A stretch of DNA of 64,000 nucleotides from Phytomonospora endophytica (GTDB taxonomy: Bacteria; Actinomycetota; Actinomycetes; Mycobacteriales; Micromonosporaceae): assembly GCF_014202425.1 (NCBI RefSeq), contig NZ_JACHGT010000015.1, positions 1 through 64,000 of the forward strand. Direction: 5' to 3'. The notes under the pieces were generated by a model. The model was not told the DNA's origin. It searched no databases and saw nothing but the letters and a program-made list of their open reading frames with translations. Positions within the stretch are counted from its first letter, which is position 1; each line of letters begins with the position of its first letter. A program made the position numbers and the translations under genes. This document shows, piece by piece, positions 29,950 to 38,748 of this stretch.

Positions 29950-31308
29950 TCAGTTCTTCGGCGCGAGGTTCCGCAGCAGGTAGGCCTCGGCCAGGCAGAC
30001 CCGCGCGAACTCGCCCAGGTGCAGGCTCTCGTTGGGGCCGTGCGCCCGGGCGTCGGGGTCCTCGACACCGGTCACCAGTACGGCCGCCTCCGGGAACATC
30101 TCCTGGAAGGTCGCGATGAACGGGATCGAGCCGCCCACCCCGATGTCGACGGGCCGCACGCCGTCCCACGCCTCGGCGAAGGCGTCGCGGGCGGCGTCGT
30201 AGGAGGGGCCGGTGGCGTCGATGACGCAGGGCAGGCCGCCCTGGTCAAGGCTCACGGTCACCTCGGCGCCCCACGCGTTCTGCGCGAGCAGGTGCTTCCG
30301 GAGGTACTCGAAGGCCTGCATGTCGTTCTCGCCGGGCGCGATGCGGATGCTCACCTTGGCGCGCGCGTAGGGCTGGAGGGCGTTGGCCGACTCCTGCGCG
30401 CCGGGCGCGTCGATGCCGAGGACGGTCGCGGTCGGCTTGGTCCACATGCGTTCGACGAGGCGGCCGGTGCCGATGAACTCGACGCCGTCGAGCATGCCCG
30501 CCTCGGCGCGCAGGCGGTCCTCGGGGTAGTCCAGCGGCGAGGCCTCGGAGCGGATCAGCTCCGGGATCGCGACGTCGCCGTTCTCGTCGTGCAGGCCTGC
30601 CAGAACGCGGCACAGGACGGTCAGGGCGTCGGGGACGGTCCCGCCGAACATGCCCGAGTGCACGGCGTGGGTGGCGGTGCGGACCTCGACGTAGGCGTTG
30701 ACCAGGCCGCGCAGGGATGTCGTCAGCGCGGGGTGGCCGATGTCCCAGTTTCCGGAGTCGGCGATGACGATGACGTCGGCGGCCAGCTCCTCCTTGTGCT
30801 CCTCGATGAGCTTCTCCAGCGAGGCCGAGCCGTACTCCTCCTCGCCTTCGACGAACACCGTGACGCCGACCGGCAGGTCGTCGCCGAAGGCGCGCAGGGC
30901 GGCGACGTGGGCCATCACACCGGCCTTGTCGTCGGCGGCGCCGCGCCCGTAGAGGCGGCCGTCGCGCTCGACGATCTCGAAGGGGTCGTCCTGCTCCCAC
31001 TCGGAGGGCTTCCCGGCGGGCTGCACGTCGTGATGCGCGTAGAGCAGCACCGTCGGCGCGCCCTCGGGCGCGGGACGGCGGCCGATGACGGCCGGCTGGC
31101 CGGGGGTGCCGTCGGGCGCGTTCGTCGACACGATCGTGACGTCGGGCAGGCCCGCGCCCCTCAGGAGCTCGGCGACGGCCTCGGCGCTGCGCCGGACGTG
31201 GCTGTGGTCGAACCCGGGAAAGGCCACGCTGGGAATGCGGACGAGGCGCTCCAGGTCGGCGCGCACGCCGGGAAGAACCGCCTCCACCGCGGAACGAAGA
31301 TCACTCAT
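29950..31308 (-). CDS. M20-family dipeptidase
   Basis: The 452-residue protein is a metallopeptidase of the M20 CNDP/DapE-like group. It has the metal ligands in LLYAHHDVQP (around residue 92), LYGRGAADDKAGV (around 119), the catalytic Glu pair in FVEGEEEYGS, SGNWD, a lid/dimerisation domain with TATHAVHSGMFGG, and a final HGPNESL ligand. It hydrolyses dipeptides or acylated amino acids in the cytosol. ATG 31308 overlaps the stop of the upstream membrane-protein gene by four bases (ATGA), and that gene in turn overlaps SURF1, so three genes form a unit. Confidence 0.94.
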   Translation of the reverse strand: MSDLRSAVEAVLPGVRADLERLVRIPSVAFPGFDHSHVRRSAEAVAELLRGAGLPDVTIVSTNAPDGTPGQPAVIGRRPAPEGAPTVLLYAHHDVQPAGKPSEWEQDDPFEIVERDGRLYGRGAADDKAGVMAHVAALRAFGDDLPVGVTVFVEGEEEYGSASLEKLIEEHKEELAADVIVIADSGNWDIGHPALTTSLRGLVNAYVEVRTATHAVHSGMFGGTVPDALTVLCRVLAGLHDENGDVAIPELIRSEASPLDYPEDRLRAEAGMLDGVEFIGTGRLVERMWTKPTATVLGIDAPGAQESANALQPYARAKVSIRIAPGENDMQAFEYLRKHLLAQNAWGAEVTVSLDQGGLPCVIDATGPSYDAARDAFAEAWDGVRPVDIGVGGSIPFIATFQEMFPEAAVLVTGVEDPDARAHGPNESLHLGEFARVCLAEAYLLRNLAPKN

Positions 31309-31829
31309 GCCGCCATCGTATGACCCGAGCGGGAACGGCGTCGGCTCCACTGCCCGACGTAGGCGACCGCCTGATGAATCTGGCCGACCTGCGTCACCGA
31401 CGTCACCGGCAGCCGCATCGTGTACCTGCCGGCCGGGTGCTTGATGGTGACCTTCACGTGCCCGCGCAGGTGCGACTCCTTGACCATCAGCAGGAGCAGG
31501 CTCAGCCCCAGCGTGAAGGGGACGCCGACGAGCGAGGCGACCGTCGCCCACTCCGGCGTCTCCTCGGTCCAGGTGAAGCGGTGTTCGACCCGCCAGCGCA
31601 CCTCGTGGAGGGGCAGCGTCACCGCGGGCGTGTAGACACGGCGGTTGGTGACCCGGACGGGCCCCAGCGCCGTGAGCAACACCTCACCGCCGCCGCGCAC
31701 CGTACGCCTGGTACGCAGGGACGAGGGCGGTCCGGTCACGGGGATCGGCAGCGCAGGGTGGTGCGGTGCGACGTCGAGCGAGAACTCGTTCAGCGTTTCG
31801 CCCGAGGTGCGGTACCGGTCGGTCTTCAT
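31305..31829 (-). CDS. small membrane protein of unknown function
   Basis: The 174-residue product has a beta-rich N-terminal part (about 40-90, VLLTALGPVRVTNRRVYTP), a single hydrophobic segment (about 96-116, VASLVGVPFTLGLSLLLLMV) and a basic C-terminus resembling a plasma-membrane-bound small domain. Family not recognised. Its start overlaps the stop of SURF1 by four bases, and its stop overlaps the dipeptidase start. Co-translation with SURF1 hints at an envelope role, but nothing in the sequence shows it. Confidence 0.75.
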   Translation of the reverse strand: MKTDRYRTSGETLNEFSLDVAPHHPALPIPVTGPPSSLRTRRTVRGGGEVLLTALGPVRVTNRRVYTPAVTLPLHEVRWRVEHRFTWTEETPEWATVASLVGVPFTLGLSLLLLMVKESHLRGHVKVTIKHPAGRYTMRLPVTSVTQVGQIHQAVAYVGQWSRRRSRSGHTMAA

Positions 31830-32617
31830 ACCCCGGACGGTACCGGCTCATCGCCATCGACCCGGTCCCCGAAAAGTGCCTCCTTGCGCTCGCCGCGCTT
31901 CTCCTTGCGGGCCAGGATGACCAGCCCGATCGGGATGAGACCGGCGAAGAGCCACCACTGGTAGGCGTAGGCGAAGTTCTGCCAACTGCGCTGCTCGGGC
32001 ACCGGGATGGCCTTGAAGCCCTCCTCGGGCACGTCGGGCGTCATGTACCCGTCGAGTACCGGGTAGGGGAGCGCCTCGCCGATGAGGGACGGGCTCAGGC
32101 GGCGGGTCTGGAGCGCGCCGTTGAGTTCGGCGATCTCGCCCATCGCCGTCTCCGAGGGGCGGATCCGGCCGTCGACGGTGACCTCGCCCGACGGGACCGG
32201 CGCCACGTCCGGGGGCTGCGTCGCGCCCTTGTCGCCCTGCGGAACCCAGCCGCGGTCGACGAGGACGGCGGTGCCGTCGGCGAGCTTGAGCGGGACGACG
32301 ACCTCCCAGCCGGTGTTGCCGTCGACGGTTCGTCCGCGCAGGAAGATCTGGTTGGCGGCGTCGAAGGTGCCCGTCGCGGTGACCAGGGTCCACTCGTCGT
32401 CCTCGGCGAGGGCCGCGCCCGCGGGGAGGACCCCGCTCAGCGCGCGCGGTTCGGAGTCGGCGGCGGCCGTCACCCGGTCGTTGGCCGCGGCGCGCTCCTC
32501 GTAGCGCCCGTACTGCCACTGCGCGAGGAAAGCGCACAGCGCCATGGCGGCGATCCCGCCCACGATGATCCCGATCCAGCGGGGGGAGGCGAGGAAGCGG
32601 TAACCGGGCGTCGACAC
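31826..32617 (-). CDS. SURF1-family cytochrome oxidase assembly protein
   Basis: The 263-residue protein shows the SURF1 architecture: N-terminal membrane helix (about 14-33) ending in LAQWQYGRYEER (the conserved W-Q-x-x-R region), a periplasmic beta-rich domain with GTFDAANQIFLRGR, GWEVVVPLKLADG and VLVDRGWVP, and a second helix preceded by NFAYAYQWWLFAG. SURF1 helps place heme a in subunit I of cytochrome c oxidase. It is the first gene of the unit 32617-29950. Divergent from the CobB-like gene. Confidence 0.94.
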   Translation of the reverse strand: MSTPGYRFLASPRWIGIIVGGIAAMALCAFLAQWQYGRYEERAAANDRVTAAADSEPRALSGVLPAGAALAEDDEWTLVTATGTFDAANQIFLRGRTVDGNTGWEVVVPLKLADGTAVLVDRGWVPQGDKGATQPPDVAPVPSGEVTVDGRIRPSETAMGEIAELNGALQTRRLSPSLIGEALPYPVLDGYMTPDVPEEGFKAIPVPEQRSWQNFAYAYQWWLFAGLIPIGLVILARKEKRGERKEALFGDRVDGDEPVPSGV

Positions 32618-32742
32618 GGCGGCGAGTTTACGCTTCGCCCCTGTGAGTCCCCTGGCGCTCCCGCCGCCGATGCGACCCGGTACACCGCGATTTGCCGAAG
32701 CCGGGCACTATTTAAGGCTCGCCACCAGTTCTCGGAGGAGCA

Positions 32743-34107
32743 ATGACCGCCATCCCCCGTTTCATCGTCGCCTCCCCGTCCTCGGGGCACGGCAAGACGG
32801 CGGTCACCGCCGGTCTCCTGGCCGCGCTGAGCTCGCGGGGACTGAAACCGGCGGCGTTCAAGATCGGCCCCGACTACGTCGACGCCGGCTACCTCGGCCT
32901 GGCCGGTGGCCGCGTCGGCCGCAACCTCGACCCGCAGCTGACCTCGCCGGCGCTGGTCTCGCAGCTGTTCGCGCACGGATCGCAGGGCGCCGACATCGCC
33001 GTGGTCGAGGGGACGCTCGGCCTCTTCGACGGGCTCGGCGGCCGCGCCGACACCGAGAGCACCGCGCAGGTCGCCGGGATGCTCCGGGCACCGGTGATCC
33101 TCGTCGTGGACTGCGGGTACACGGGCCAGTCGGTGGCGGCTCTCGTGCACGGCTTCAAGACCTTCCACGAGCCCCTGTGGCTCGGCGGCGTGATCCTCAC
33201 CCGGGTCGTCTCCGACCGCCACGAGCACATCCTCCGCGAGTCCCTCGACGCGATCGAGGTGCCCGTCCTCGGCGTCCTGCGCCGCCGCGACCAGGTCGTC
33301 CTGCCGCCGCGCGCCCAGGGCCTCGTCCCGGTCGTGGAGCGCTCGGTGGAGGCCGTCCGCGCCATCCGCCGCCTCGGTGAGCTCATGCTCGACTCGGTCG
33401 ACCTCGACCGCCTGCTCGGCATCTGCCGTTCGGTGCCGCCGCTGACCTCCGAGCCGTGGTCGGCGGAGGCCGCGATCGGCGACCCCGTCGAATTCGAGGA
33501 CGACGAGCGGCCGCTGATCGCCGTGGCGGGCGGGAACATCTTCAGTTACTCCTACGCCGAGTCGCTCGAACTCATGTCCGCCGCGGGCGCCGAGATCGCC
33601 GTCGTCGACCCGCTGCGCGACACCGCGCTGCCGCCGGGCACGAAGGCGCTGGTGTTCGGCGGGGGTTTCCCGGAGCAGTACGTCGACGAGCTGTCGGCCA
33701 ACGAGGAACTGCGCGACGCCGTCGCCGAACTCGCGCGCACGGGCGCACCGGTCGTCGCCGAGTCCTCGGGTTTCCTGTGGCTGACCAAGGAGTACGACAA
33801 CCGGCCGATGGGCGGTGTCCTCGACGCCGAGGCCCATTCCTCGTCGATGCTGGTGCTCGGGTACCGCAACGCCGTCGCGCAGTCGAGCAGTGTGATCGCC
33901 GACGAAGGCGACGAGATGACCGGGCACAAGGGTCACCGTTCGACGGTCATGCCCCGCACCGGTGACGCGGCCGCGTGGAAGTGGGAGGGCGGGCAGCCCG
34001 AGGGCTACGTGTGGCGTAACGTCCACGCGTCCTACCTGAACCTGCACTGGGCCGGGTACCCGCGCATCGCGCACCGCCTGGTCGCGGCCGCCGCTGCGGC
34101 GACCTGA
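32743..34107 (+). CDS. CobB/CbiA-like cobyrinate a,c-diamide synthase homolog with altered glutaminase site
   Basis: The 454-residue protein has both domains of cobyrinic/hydrogenobyrinic acid a,c-diamide synthase. The N-terminal dethiobiotin-synthetase-like ATPase (P-loop SSGHGKTAVTAG near 13, KIGPDYVDAGYL, RNLDPQL) is intact. The C-terminal class I glutaminase-like domain starts near 258 (IAVAGGNIFSYSYAESLELM) and retains the final His region (NVHASYLNLHW). The nucleophile site reads AESSGFLWL where the family has AECGGLMYL, so the catalytic Cys is Ser341. The GHEFHYS-like motif is also altered (GHKGHRST). It may use free ammonia, partner with another glutaminase, or have a new role. No riboswitch precedes it and no other B12 synthesis genes are nearby. 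Confidence 0.85.
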   Translation: MTAIPRFIVASPSSGHGKTAVTAGLLAALSSRGLKPAAFKIGPDYVDAGYLGLAGGRVGRNLDPQLTSPALVSQLFAHGSQGADIAVVEGTLGLFDGLGGRADTESTAQVAGMLRAPVILVVDCGYTGQSVAALVHGFKTFHEPLWLGGVILTRVVSDRHEHILRESLDAIEVPVLGVLRRRDQVVLPPRAQGLVPVVERSVEAVRAIRRLGELMLDSVDLDRLLGICRSVPPLTSEPWSAEAAIGDPVEFEDDERPLIAVAGGNIFSYSYAESLELMSAAGAEIAVVDPLRDTALPPGTKALVFGGGFPEQYVDELSANEELRDAVAELARTGAPVVAESSGFLWLTKEYDNRPMGGVLDAEAHSSSMLVLGYRNAVAQSSSVIADEGDEMTGHKGHRSTVMPRTGDAAAWKWEGGQPEGYVWRNVHASYLNLHWAGYPRIAHRLVAAAAAAT

Positions 34108-34124
34108 ACCACATGGGAGACGAC

Positions 34125-34955
34125 ATGTACTTGGTGAGCGGGGCCAGTGGGAACGTCGGCCGGGCGGTGGTCGAGGCGCTCGTCGCCGACGGCCGCGAGG
34201 TCCGGGCGCTGACGCGCTCGGGCGCGCCGGCCGGGTTCGGCGAGGGTGTGGCGACGGTCGCGGGAAACCTCGACGAGCCGGCGAGCCTCGCCGCCGCCCT
34301 GGAGGGCGTGCGCGGGGTGTTCCTGCTGCCGGGCTACGCCGACATGCCGGGCGTGCTCGCCGAGGCGGCGAAGGCCGGCGTCGAGCGGGTCGTGCAGCTG
34401 TCGGGCATGTCCGCGGGCAGCGGCGACCTGACCAACGCCGTCACCGCCTACATGGCCGCCTCGGAGGACGCCGTGCGCGCCTCCGGGCTCGCCTGGACGA
34501 TCGTGCGCCCGTCGGCGTTCATGGCCAACACCCTGCGCTGGCTGCCGCAGCTGCGGGAAGGCGATGTCGTCCGCGAGGCCTTTGGCGATGTCGCGGCCGC
34601 GATGATCGACCCCTACGACATCGGCCGGGTCGTCCGCGTCGCCCTGACCGACGATGGTCACGCCGGGAAGGTCTACGAGGTCTCCGGGCCCGAGCCGATC
34701 CTGCCCGCCGAGCGCGCGCGCGTCCTGGCCCGGGAACTCGGCCGCGACCTGCGCTTCGAGGCGATCCCCGACGACGTCGCCCGCGTCGAGATGGAGGCGG
34801 CGATGCCGAAGAAGTACGTCGACGCCTTCTTCGACTTCTACGTCGACGGCAACCTCGACGAGTCGCGCGTCCTGCCCACGGTCGAGGAAGTCACGGGGAC
34901 GGCTCCGCGCGGGTTCCGGGAGTGGGTCCGCGCGCACCTCGCGGAGCTGAGCTGA
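34125..34955 (+). CDS. NmrA-like NAD(P)-binding protein
   Basis: The 276-residue protein is an atypical short-chain dehydrogenase of the NmrA/NAD(P)H-azoreductase-like group. It has the glycine-rich nucleotide loop SGASGNVGRAVV near residues 5-16, RALTRSG, a GNLDEPASLAAALEGV segment and TIVRPSAFMAN, and no Tyr-x-x-x-Lys pair at the classical place. Such proteins act as redox sensors or quinone/flavin reductases. ATG at 34125 is preferred to the ATG at 34113 because GGGAGA stands eight bases upstream and the fold starts at MYLVSG. Confidence 0.88.
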   Translation: MYLVSGASGNVGRAVVEALVADGREVRALTRSGAPAGFGEGVATVAGNLDEPASLAAALEGVRGVFLLPGYADMPGVLAEAAKAGVERVVQLSGMSAGSGDLTNAVTAYMAASEDAVRASGLAWTIVRPSAFMANTLRWLPQLREGDVVREAFGDVAAAMIDPYDIGRVVRVALTDDGHAGKVYEVSGPEPILPAERARVLARELGRDLRFEAIPDDVARVEMEAAMPKKYVDAFFDFYVDGNLDESRVLPTVEEVTGTAPRGFREWVRAHLAELS

Positions 34956-35048
34956 TCACCCCCTAAGGGCCGTTCCCGGGGAATCCTCAGGTTTCCCTCA
35001 GCCTGCGGAACGATTGCCTACCGGCTATGTGGCACTAACGTCAGTGGC

Positions 35049-36005
35049 GTGTCTGTCATAGCTACCGAGGAACTCACCAAGCGGTATCCGCGGGTGACCG
35101 CCCTCGACCAACTCACCGTGGACGTCCCCGAGGGCGTCACCGGCCTGGTCGGCGCCAACGGCGCGGGCAAGTCCACGCTGATCAAGATTCTGCTCGGCCT
35201 CTCCCCGGCCACCGAGGGGAAGGCCCGTGTCCTCGGGCTCGACGTCGCCACCGAGGGCGCCACCATCCGCGAGCGAGTCGGGTACATGCCCGAGCACGAC
35301 TGCCTGCCGCCCGACGTCTCGGCCACCGAGTTCGTCATGCACATGGCGCGCATGTCGGGTCTCCCGTCGACCGCCGCCCGTGAACGCACCGCCGACACCC
35401 TGCGGCACGTCGGCCTCTACGAGGAGCGCTACCGCCCGATCGGGGGCTACTCGACGGGCATGAAGCAGCGCGTCAAGCTCGCCCAGGCCCTCGTGCACGA
35501 CCCGAGGCTGGTGCTCCTCGACGAGCCCACCAACGGCCTCGACCCGGTCGGCCGCGACGAGATGCTCGACCTGATCCGCCGGATCCACACCGACTTCGGG
35601 ATCTCGGTCTTCGTCACCTCGCACCTGCTCGGCGAGCTGGAACGCACGTGTGACCACGTGGTGGTCGTCGACGGCGGGAAGCTCCTGCGCGCCCAGGCCA
35701 CCAAGGAGTTCACGCGCACGACGGGCGTGTTCACCGTTGAGGTCGACACCAACGCCGACGGGTCCGACGGCACCGACGACGCGCAGACCGCGCTGGTCGG
35801 CGCGGGCCTCCCCGTCGAGCGCGACGGGCGGCTGCTGCACGTGTCCGTCGCCGACGAGACCGGCTACGACACCATCCGCGACACCATCGACGGCCTCGGC
35901 GTCGGACTCGTCCGCCTCCAGCAGCGCCGGCACCGGATCGCCGAAGTGTTCCTGGGTGAGCAGAGTCAGGCGCCGCAGACCGAGAAGGAGACGGCCGATG
36001 CCTAG
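35049..36005 (+). CDS. ABC-2 transporter ATP-binding protein
   Basis: The 318-residue ATPase has Walker A GANGAGKST near residue 39, a Q-loop replaced by GYMPEHD, signature YSTGMKQR, and Walker B LVLLDEPTNGLDP with the H-loop THSHLL-type SHLLGEL. A C-terminal accessory domain of about 90 residues follows. It is the first of four genes (35049-38577) alternating ATPase and permease, which together suggest an exporter made of two ATPases and two membrane proteins. GTG 35049 is used; the coding end overlaps the following permease gene by eight bases. The substrate is not predictable. Confidence 0.93.
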   Translation: MSVIATEELTKRYPRVTALDQLTVDVPEGVTGLVGANGAGKSTLIKILLGLSPATEGKARVLGLDVATEGATIRERVGYMPEHDCLPPDVSATEFVMHMARMSGLPSTAARERTADTLRHVGLYEERYRPIGGYSTGMKQRVKLAQALVHDPRLVLLDEPTNGLDPVGRDEMLDLIRRIHTDFGISVFVTSHLLGELERTCDHVVVVDGGKLLRAQATKEFTRTTGVFTVEVDTNADGSDGTDDAQTALVGAGLPVERDGRLLHVSVADETGYDTIRDTIDGLGVGLVRLQQRRHRIAEVFLGEQSQAPQTEKETADA

Positions 36006-36909
36006 TTCCGAAGCGGTGAACCAGAGCTCCGCGCGCGGCACCGGGGTCATCCACGACATCGGCTACCGCCACTACGAGGGACCGCGCGGCGGCCGCCGCC
36101 AGATCACGCGGGCCCTGTACGTCCACAGCCTCCGGGGCGTCTTCGGCCTCGGCCGCGCCGCGAAGTCGAAGATCATGCCGATGGGCCTGGCGACCTTCAT
36201 GGTGCTCCCGGCCGCGATCATCGTCGCCGTCATGATCTTCATGGGCGCCGAGGAGCCGCTCGTCGCCTACACCAGCTACGCGATCATCGTGCAGGCCGTC
36301 CCGGCGATCTTCCTGGCCGCCCAGGCGCCCCAGACCGTGTCGCGCGACCTGCGCTTCCACAGTCTCCCGATGTACTTCTCGCGCCCGCTGACCGACCGCG
36401 ACTACGTCGCGGCGAAGTGGGCCGGCATGACCTCGGCGCTGTTCATCCTGCTCGCCGCGCCCGTCGTGATCCTCTACGCCGGCGCGCTGCTCGGGAAGCT
36501 CGACTTCATGGAGCAGACCGGCGACTTCCTGCTCGCGCTGGTCGCGGTGCTGCTGCTCGCGGCGCTCCTGTCGGGCATCGGCCTGCTCATCGCCTCGCTC
36601 ACCCCACGCCGGGGTCTGGGCGTCGCGGCGATCATCACGCTGCTGGCGGGCAGCTACACCGTCGTCAGCGCCGTCCAGGGCATCACCTACGAGCTGGGCA
36701 GCGAGAAGCTGGCCGGCTGGGCCGGGCTGTTCTCGCCGATGACGCTGTTCGACGGTGCCCAGGTCGCGCTGTTCGGCGTCGACTCCAACACGCCCGCCGG
36801 TCCGCCCGGGACCATCGGGAAGGTCGTGTTCGTGGTGGTGCTCCTCGCGGTCATCGCCGGCAGCTACGCCCTCCTGTCCCTGCGCTACAAGAAGGTGTCC
36901 CACTCATGA
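35998..36909 (+). CDS. ABC-2 type transporter permease
   Basis: The 303-residue protein has six hydrophobic segments (about 62-80, 95-112, 145-165, 175-200, 210-230 and 275-295) after a polar N-terminus with YRHYEGPRGGR, a motif seen in many ABC-2 permeases of gliding/Nos-type exporters. It overlaps the upstream ATPase gene by 8 bases and the downstream one by 4 (ATGA), so the four subunits are translationally coupled. It probably forms the channel together with the smaller permease at 37858. Confidence 0.88.
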   Translation: MPSSEAVNQSSARGTGVIHDIGYRHYEGPRGGRRQITRALYVHSLRGVFGLGRAAKSKIMPMGLATFMVLPAAIIVAVMIFMGAEEPLVAYTSYAIIVQAVPAIFLAAQAPQTVSRDLRFHSLPMYFSRPLTDRDYVAAKWAGMTSALFILLAAPVVILYAGALLGKLDFMEQTGDFLLALVAVLLLAALLSGIGLLIASLTPRRGLGVAAIITLLAGSYTVVSAVQGITYELGSEKLAGWAGLFSPMTLFDGAQVALFGVDSNTPAGPPGTIGKVVFVVVLLAVIAGSYALLSLRYKKVSHS

Positions 36910-37823
36910 CCACCATCAGCGTTGACCGGGTCTCCCGCTGGTTCGGGAACGTGGTCGCCGTCAACGACGTGACCATGACGATCGGTCCGGGCGTCACGGG
37001 ACTCCTCGGCCCGAACGGGGCCGGCAAGTCGACCCTCCTGCACATGATGGGCGGCTTCCTCGCTCCTTCGACCGGGACCGTCACCCTCGACGGTGCCGCG
37101 ACGTGGCGCAACGAGGACATCTACAACCACATCGGCCTGGTGCCCGAGCGCGAGGCGATGTACGACTTCCTCACCGGACGCGAGTTCGTCGTCGCCAACG
37201 CCGAGCTGTTCGGGCTGCCCAACGCCGGTTTCGCCGCGCAGACCGCGATCGACACCGTGCAGATGGAGTACGCCGCCGACCGCAAGATCGCCACGTACTC
37301 CAAGGGCATGCGGCAGCGCGTCAAGATGGCCTCGGCCCTGGTGCACAACCCGTCGGTGCTGCTCCTCGACGAGCCCTTCAACGGCATGGACCCCCGTCAG
37401 CGCATGCACCTGATGGACCTGCTGCGCAAGATGGGCGCCGAGGGCCGCACGGTGCTGTTCAGCTCGCACATCCTCGAAGAGGTCGAGCAGCTCGCCCACC
37501 ACATCGAGGTGATGGTGGCCGGGCGGCACGCCGCGTCGGGCGACTACCGGCAGATCCGCCGGCTCATGGTCGACCGGCCGCACCGTTACACCGTCCGCTC
37601 CGGCGACAACCGCGCGCTGGCCTCGGCCCTCATCGCCGACGACAGCACCGCCGGGATCGAGCTCGACCTGCGCGACGGTGTCCTGCACATCCAGGCGATC
37701 GACTTCGTCGGGTTCACCCGCAGGCTGCCGCAGGTGGCCCGCGAGCGGGGGATCCGGCTCTACGAGGTCTCGCCGACCGACGAGTCGCTGGAAAGCGTCT
37801 TCACGTACCTGGTGGGTGCCTGA
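36906..37823 (+). CDS. ABC-2 transporter ATP-binding protein
   Basis: The 305-residue second ATPase of the cluster has Walker A GPNGAGKST near 39, signature YSKGMRQR and Walker B VLLLDEPFNGMDP with SSHILEEVEQL, then a C-terminal accessory domain. It differs in the sequence near the signature from the first ATPase (PFNGMD instead of PTNGLD), so the pair probably forms a heterodimer. The gene starts within the stop of the preceding permease and is followed after 34 bases by the last permease. Confidence 0.93.
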   Translation: MTTISVDRVSRWFGNVVAVNDVTMTIGPGVTGLLGPNGAGKSTLLHMMGGFLAPSTGTVTLDGAATWRNEDIYNHIGLVPEREAMYDFLTGREFVVANAELFGLPNAGFAAQTAIDTVQMEYAADRKIATYSKGMRQRVKMASALVHNPSVLLLDEPFNGMDPRQRMHLMDLLRKMGAEGRTVLFSSHILEEVEQLAHHIEVMVAGRHAASGDYRQIRRLMVDRPHRYTVRSGDNRALASALIADDSTAGIELDLRDGVLHIQAIDFVGFTRRLPQVARERGIRLYEVSPTDESLESVFTYLVGA

Positions 37824-37857
37824 TGCGCCGGGCCGCCCCTTCTGAGGAGTCGAAGTC

Positions 37858-38577
37858 ATGAACCGCACCATCGCCCGCCTGACGATGCGGGGACTGCTGT
37901 CGCCGCGCAGGCTGCTCCTGCTGTCGCTGATCCCGCTGGTGCTGCTGGCCGTCGCCGGTCTCCTGCGCGGACTGGCGTCGGGCCTGGCCATCGACGAGTC
38001 CACGACGGTCCTGGCGACGCTGGGGATCGGGACCGTGCTGCCGCTGGTCGCGCTGATCTGCGGGACCGGCGCGATCGCCACCGAGATCGACGACGGGTCG
38101 GTCGTGTACCTGCTGGCCAAGCCGATCGGCCGGCCGACGATCATCCTGACGAAGTACGTCGTCGCCGTCTTCGGTGCCGTGCTGCTCGCCGTCATCCCGA
38201 TCACGCTGGCCGCGCTGATCCTGGTCGGTGCCGACAAGGGCGTCGTGCTGGCGTTCGCGGTGTCGGCGCTGGTGGGGGCGCTGGGGTACTCGGCGCTGTT
38301 CCTGCTGCTGGGGGTCGTGACGAGGCACGCGGTCGTCGTCGGGCTGCTGTACGTGCTGATCTGGGAGAGCTTCGTCGGTGGTGCCGTGCCGGGCGCGCAG
38401 GCGTTGAGCGTGCAGCAGTGGTCGCTGTCGGTCGGTGAGAAGGTCGCCGACGACGGGCTGATCTCGGCGGCGGTGTCGCTGCCGGTCGGGGCGTCGCTGC
38501 TGACGGCGGTCGCGCTGTTCGGGCTGTACTTCGCGGTGCAGCGGCTGCGGTCGCTGACGCTGGCGGGGGAGCAGTAG
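37858..38577 (+). CDS. ABC-2 type transporter permease, small
   Basis: A 239-residue permease with six hydrophobic segments: about 18-38 after a short basic N-terminus, 55-73, 105-128, 132-155, 160-180 and 200-225. It carries ATEIDDGSVVYLLAKPIGR, the coupling segment that contacts the ATPase in ABC-2 exporters of NosY-like type. It closes the four-gene exporter cluster and is followed by a hairpin terminator at 38617-38649. Confidence 0.87.
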   Translation: MNRTIARLTMRGLLSPRRLLLLSLIPLVLLAVAGLLRGLASGLAIDESTTVLATLGIGTVLPLVALICGTGAIATEIDDGSVVYLLAKPIGRPTIILTKYVVAVFGAVLLAVIPITLAALILVGADKGVVLAFAVSALVGALGYSALFLLLGVVTRHAVVVGLLYVLIWESFVGGAVPGAQALSVQQWSLSVGEKVADDGLISAAVSLPVGASLLTAVALFGLYFAVQRLRSLTLAGEQ

Positions 38578-38616
38578 GGCGGTCGTCCGCCGCCAGACCC
38601 GCGGGGGCGGGGTGTG

Positions 38617-38649
38617 GGCCCCGGCGTCCAGGGAGTGGGCGCCGGGGCC
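38617..38649 (+). terminator. terminator hairpin after the ABC cluster
   Basis: GGCCCCGGCG (38617-38626) pairs with CGCCGGGGCC (38640-38649) around 13 bases, followed by TTCGTGT. It ends the exporter cluster before the penicillin-binding protein gene. Confidence 0.7.
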
Positions 38650-38748
38650 TTCGTGTGGGTGGGTCACCGCGCCCTTCTCGGTGACCCAATCCCCACTACT
38701 TGGCGCGTTGCCGCCCATTTCATCCCGAACTGACTTAGCGTCAACCCT

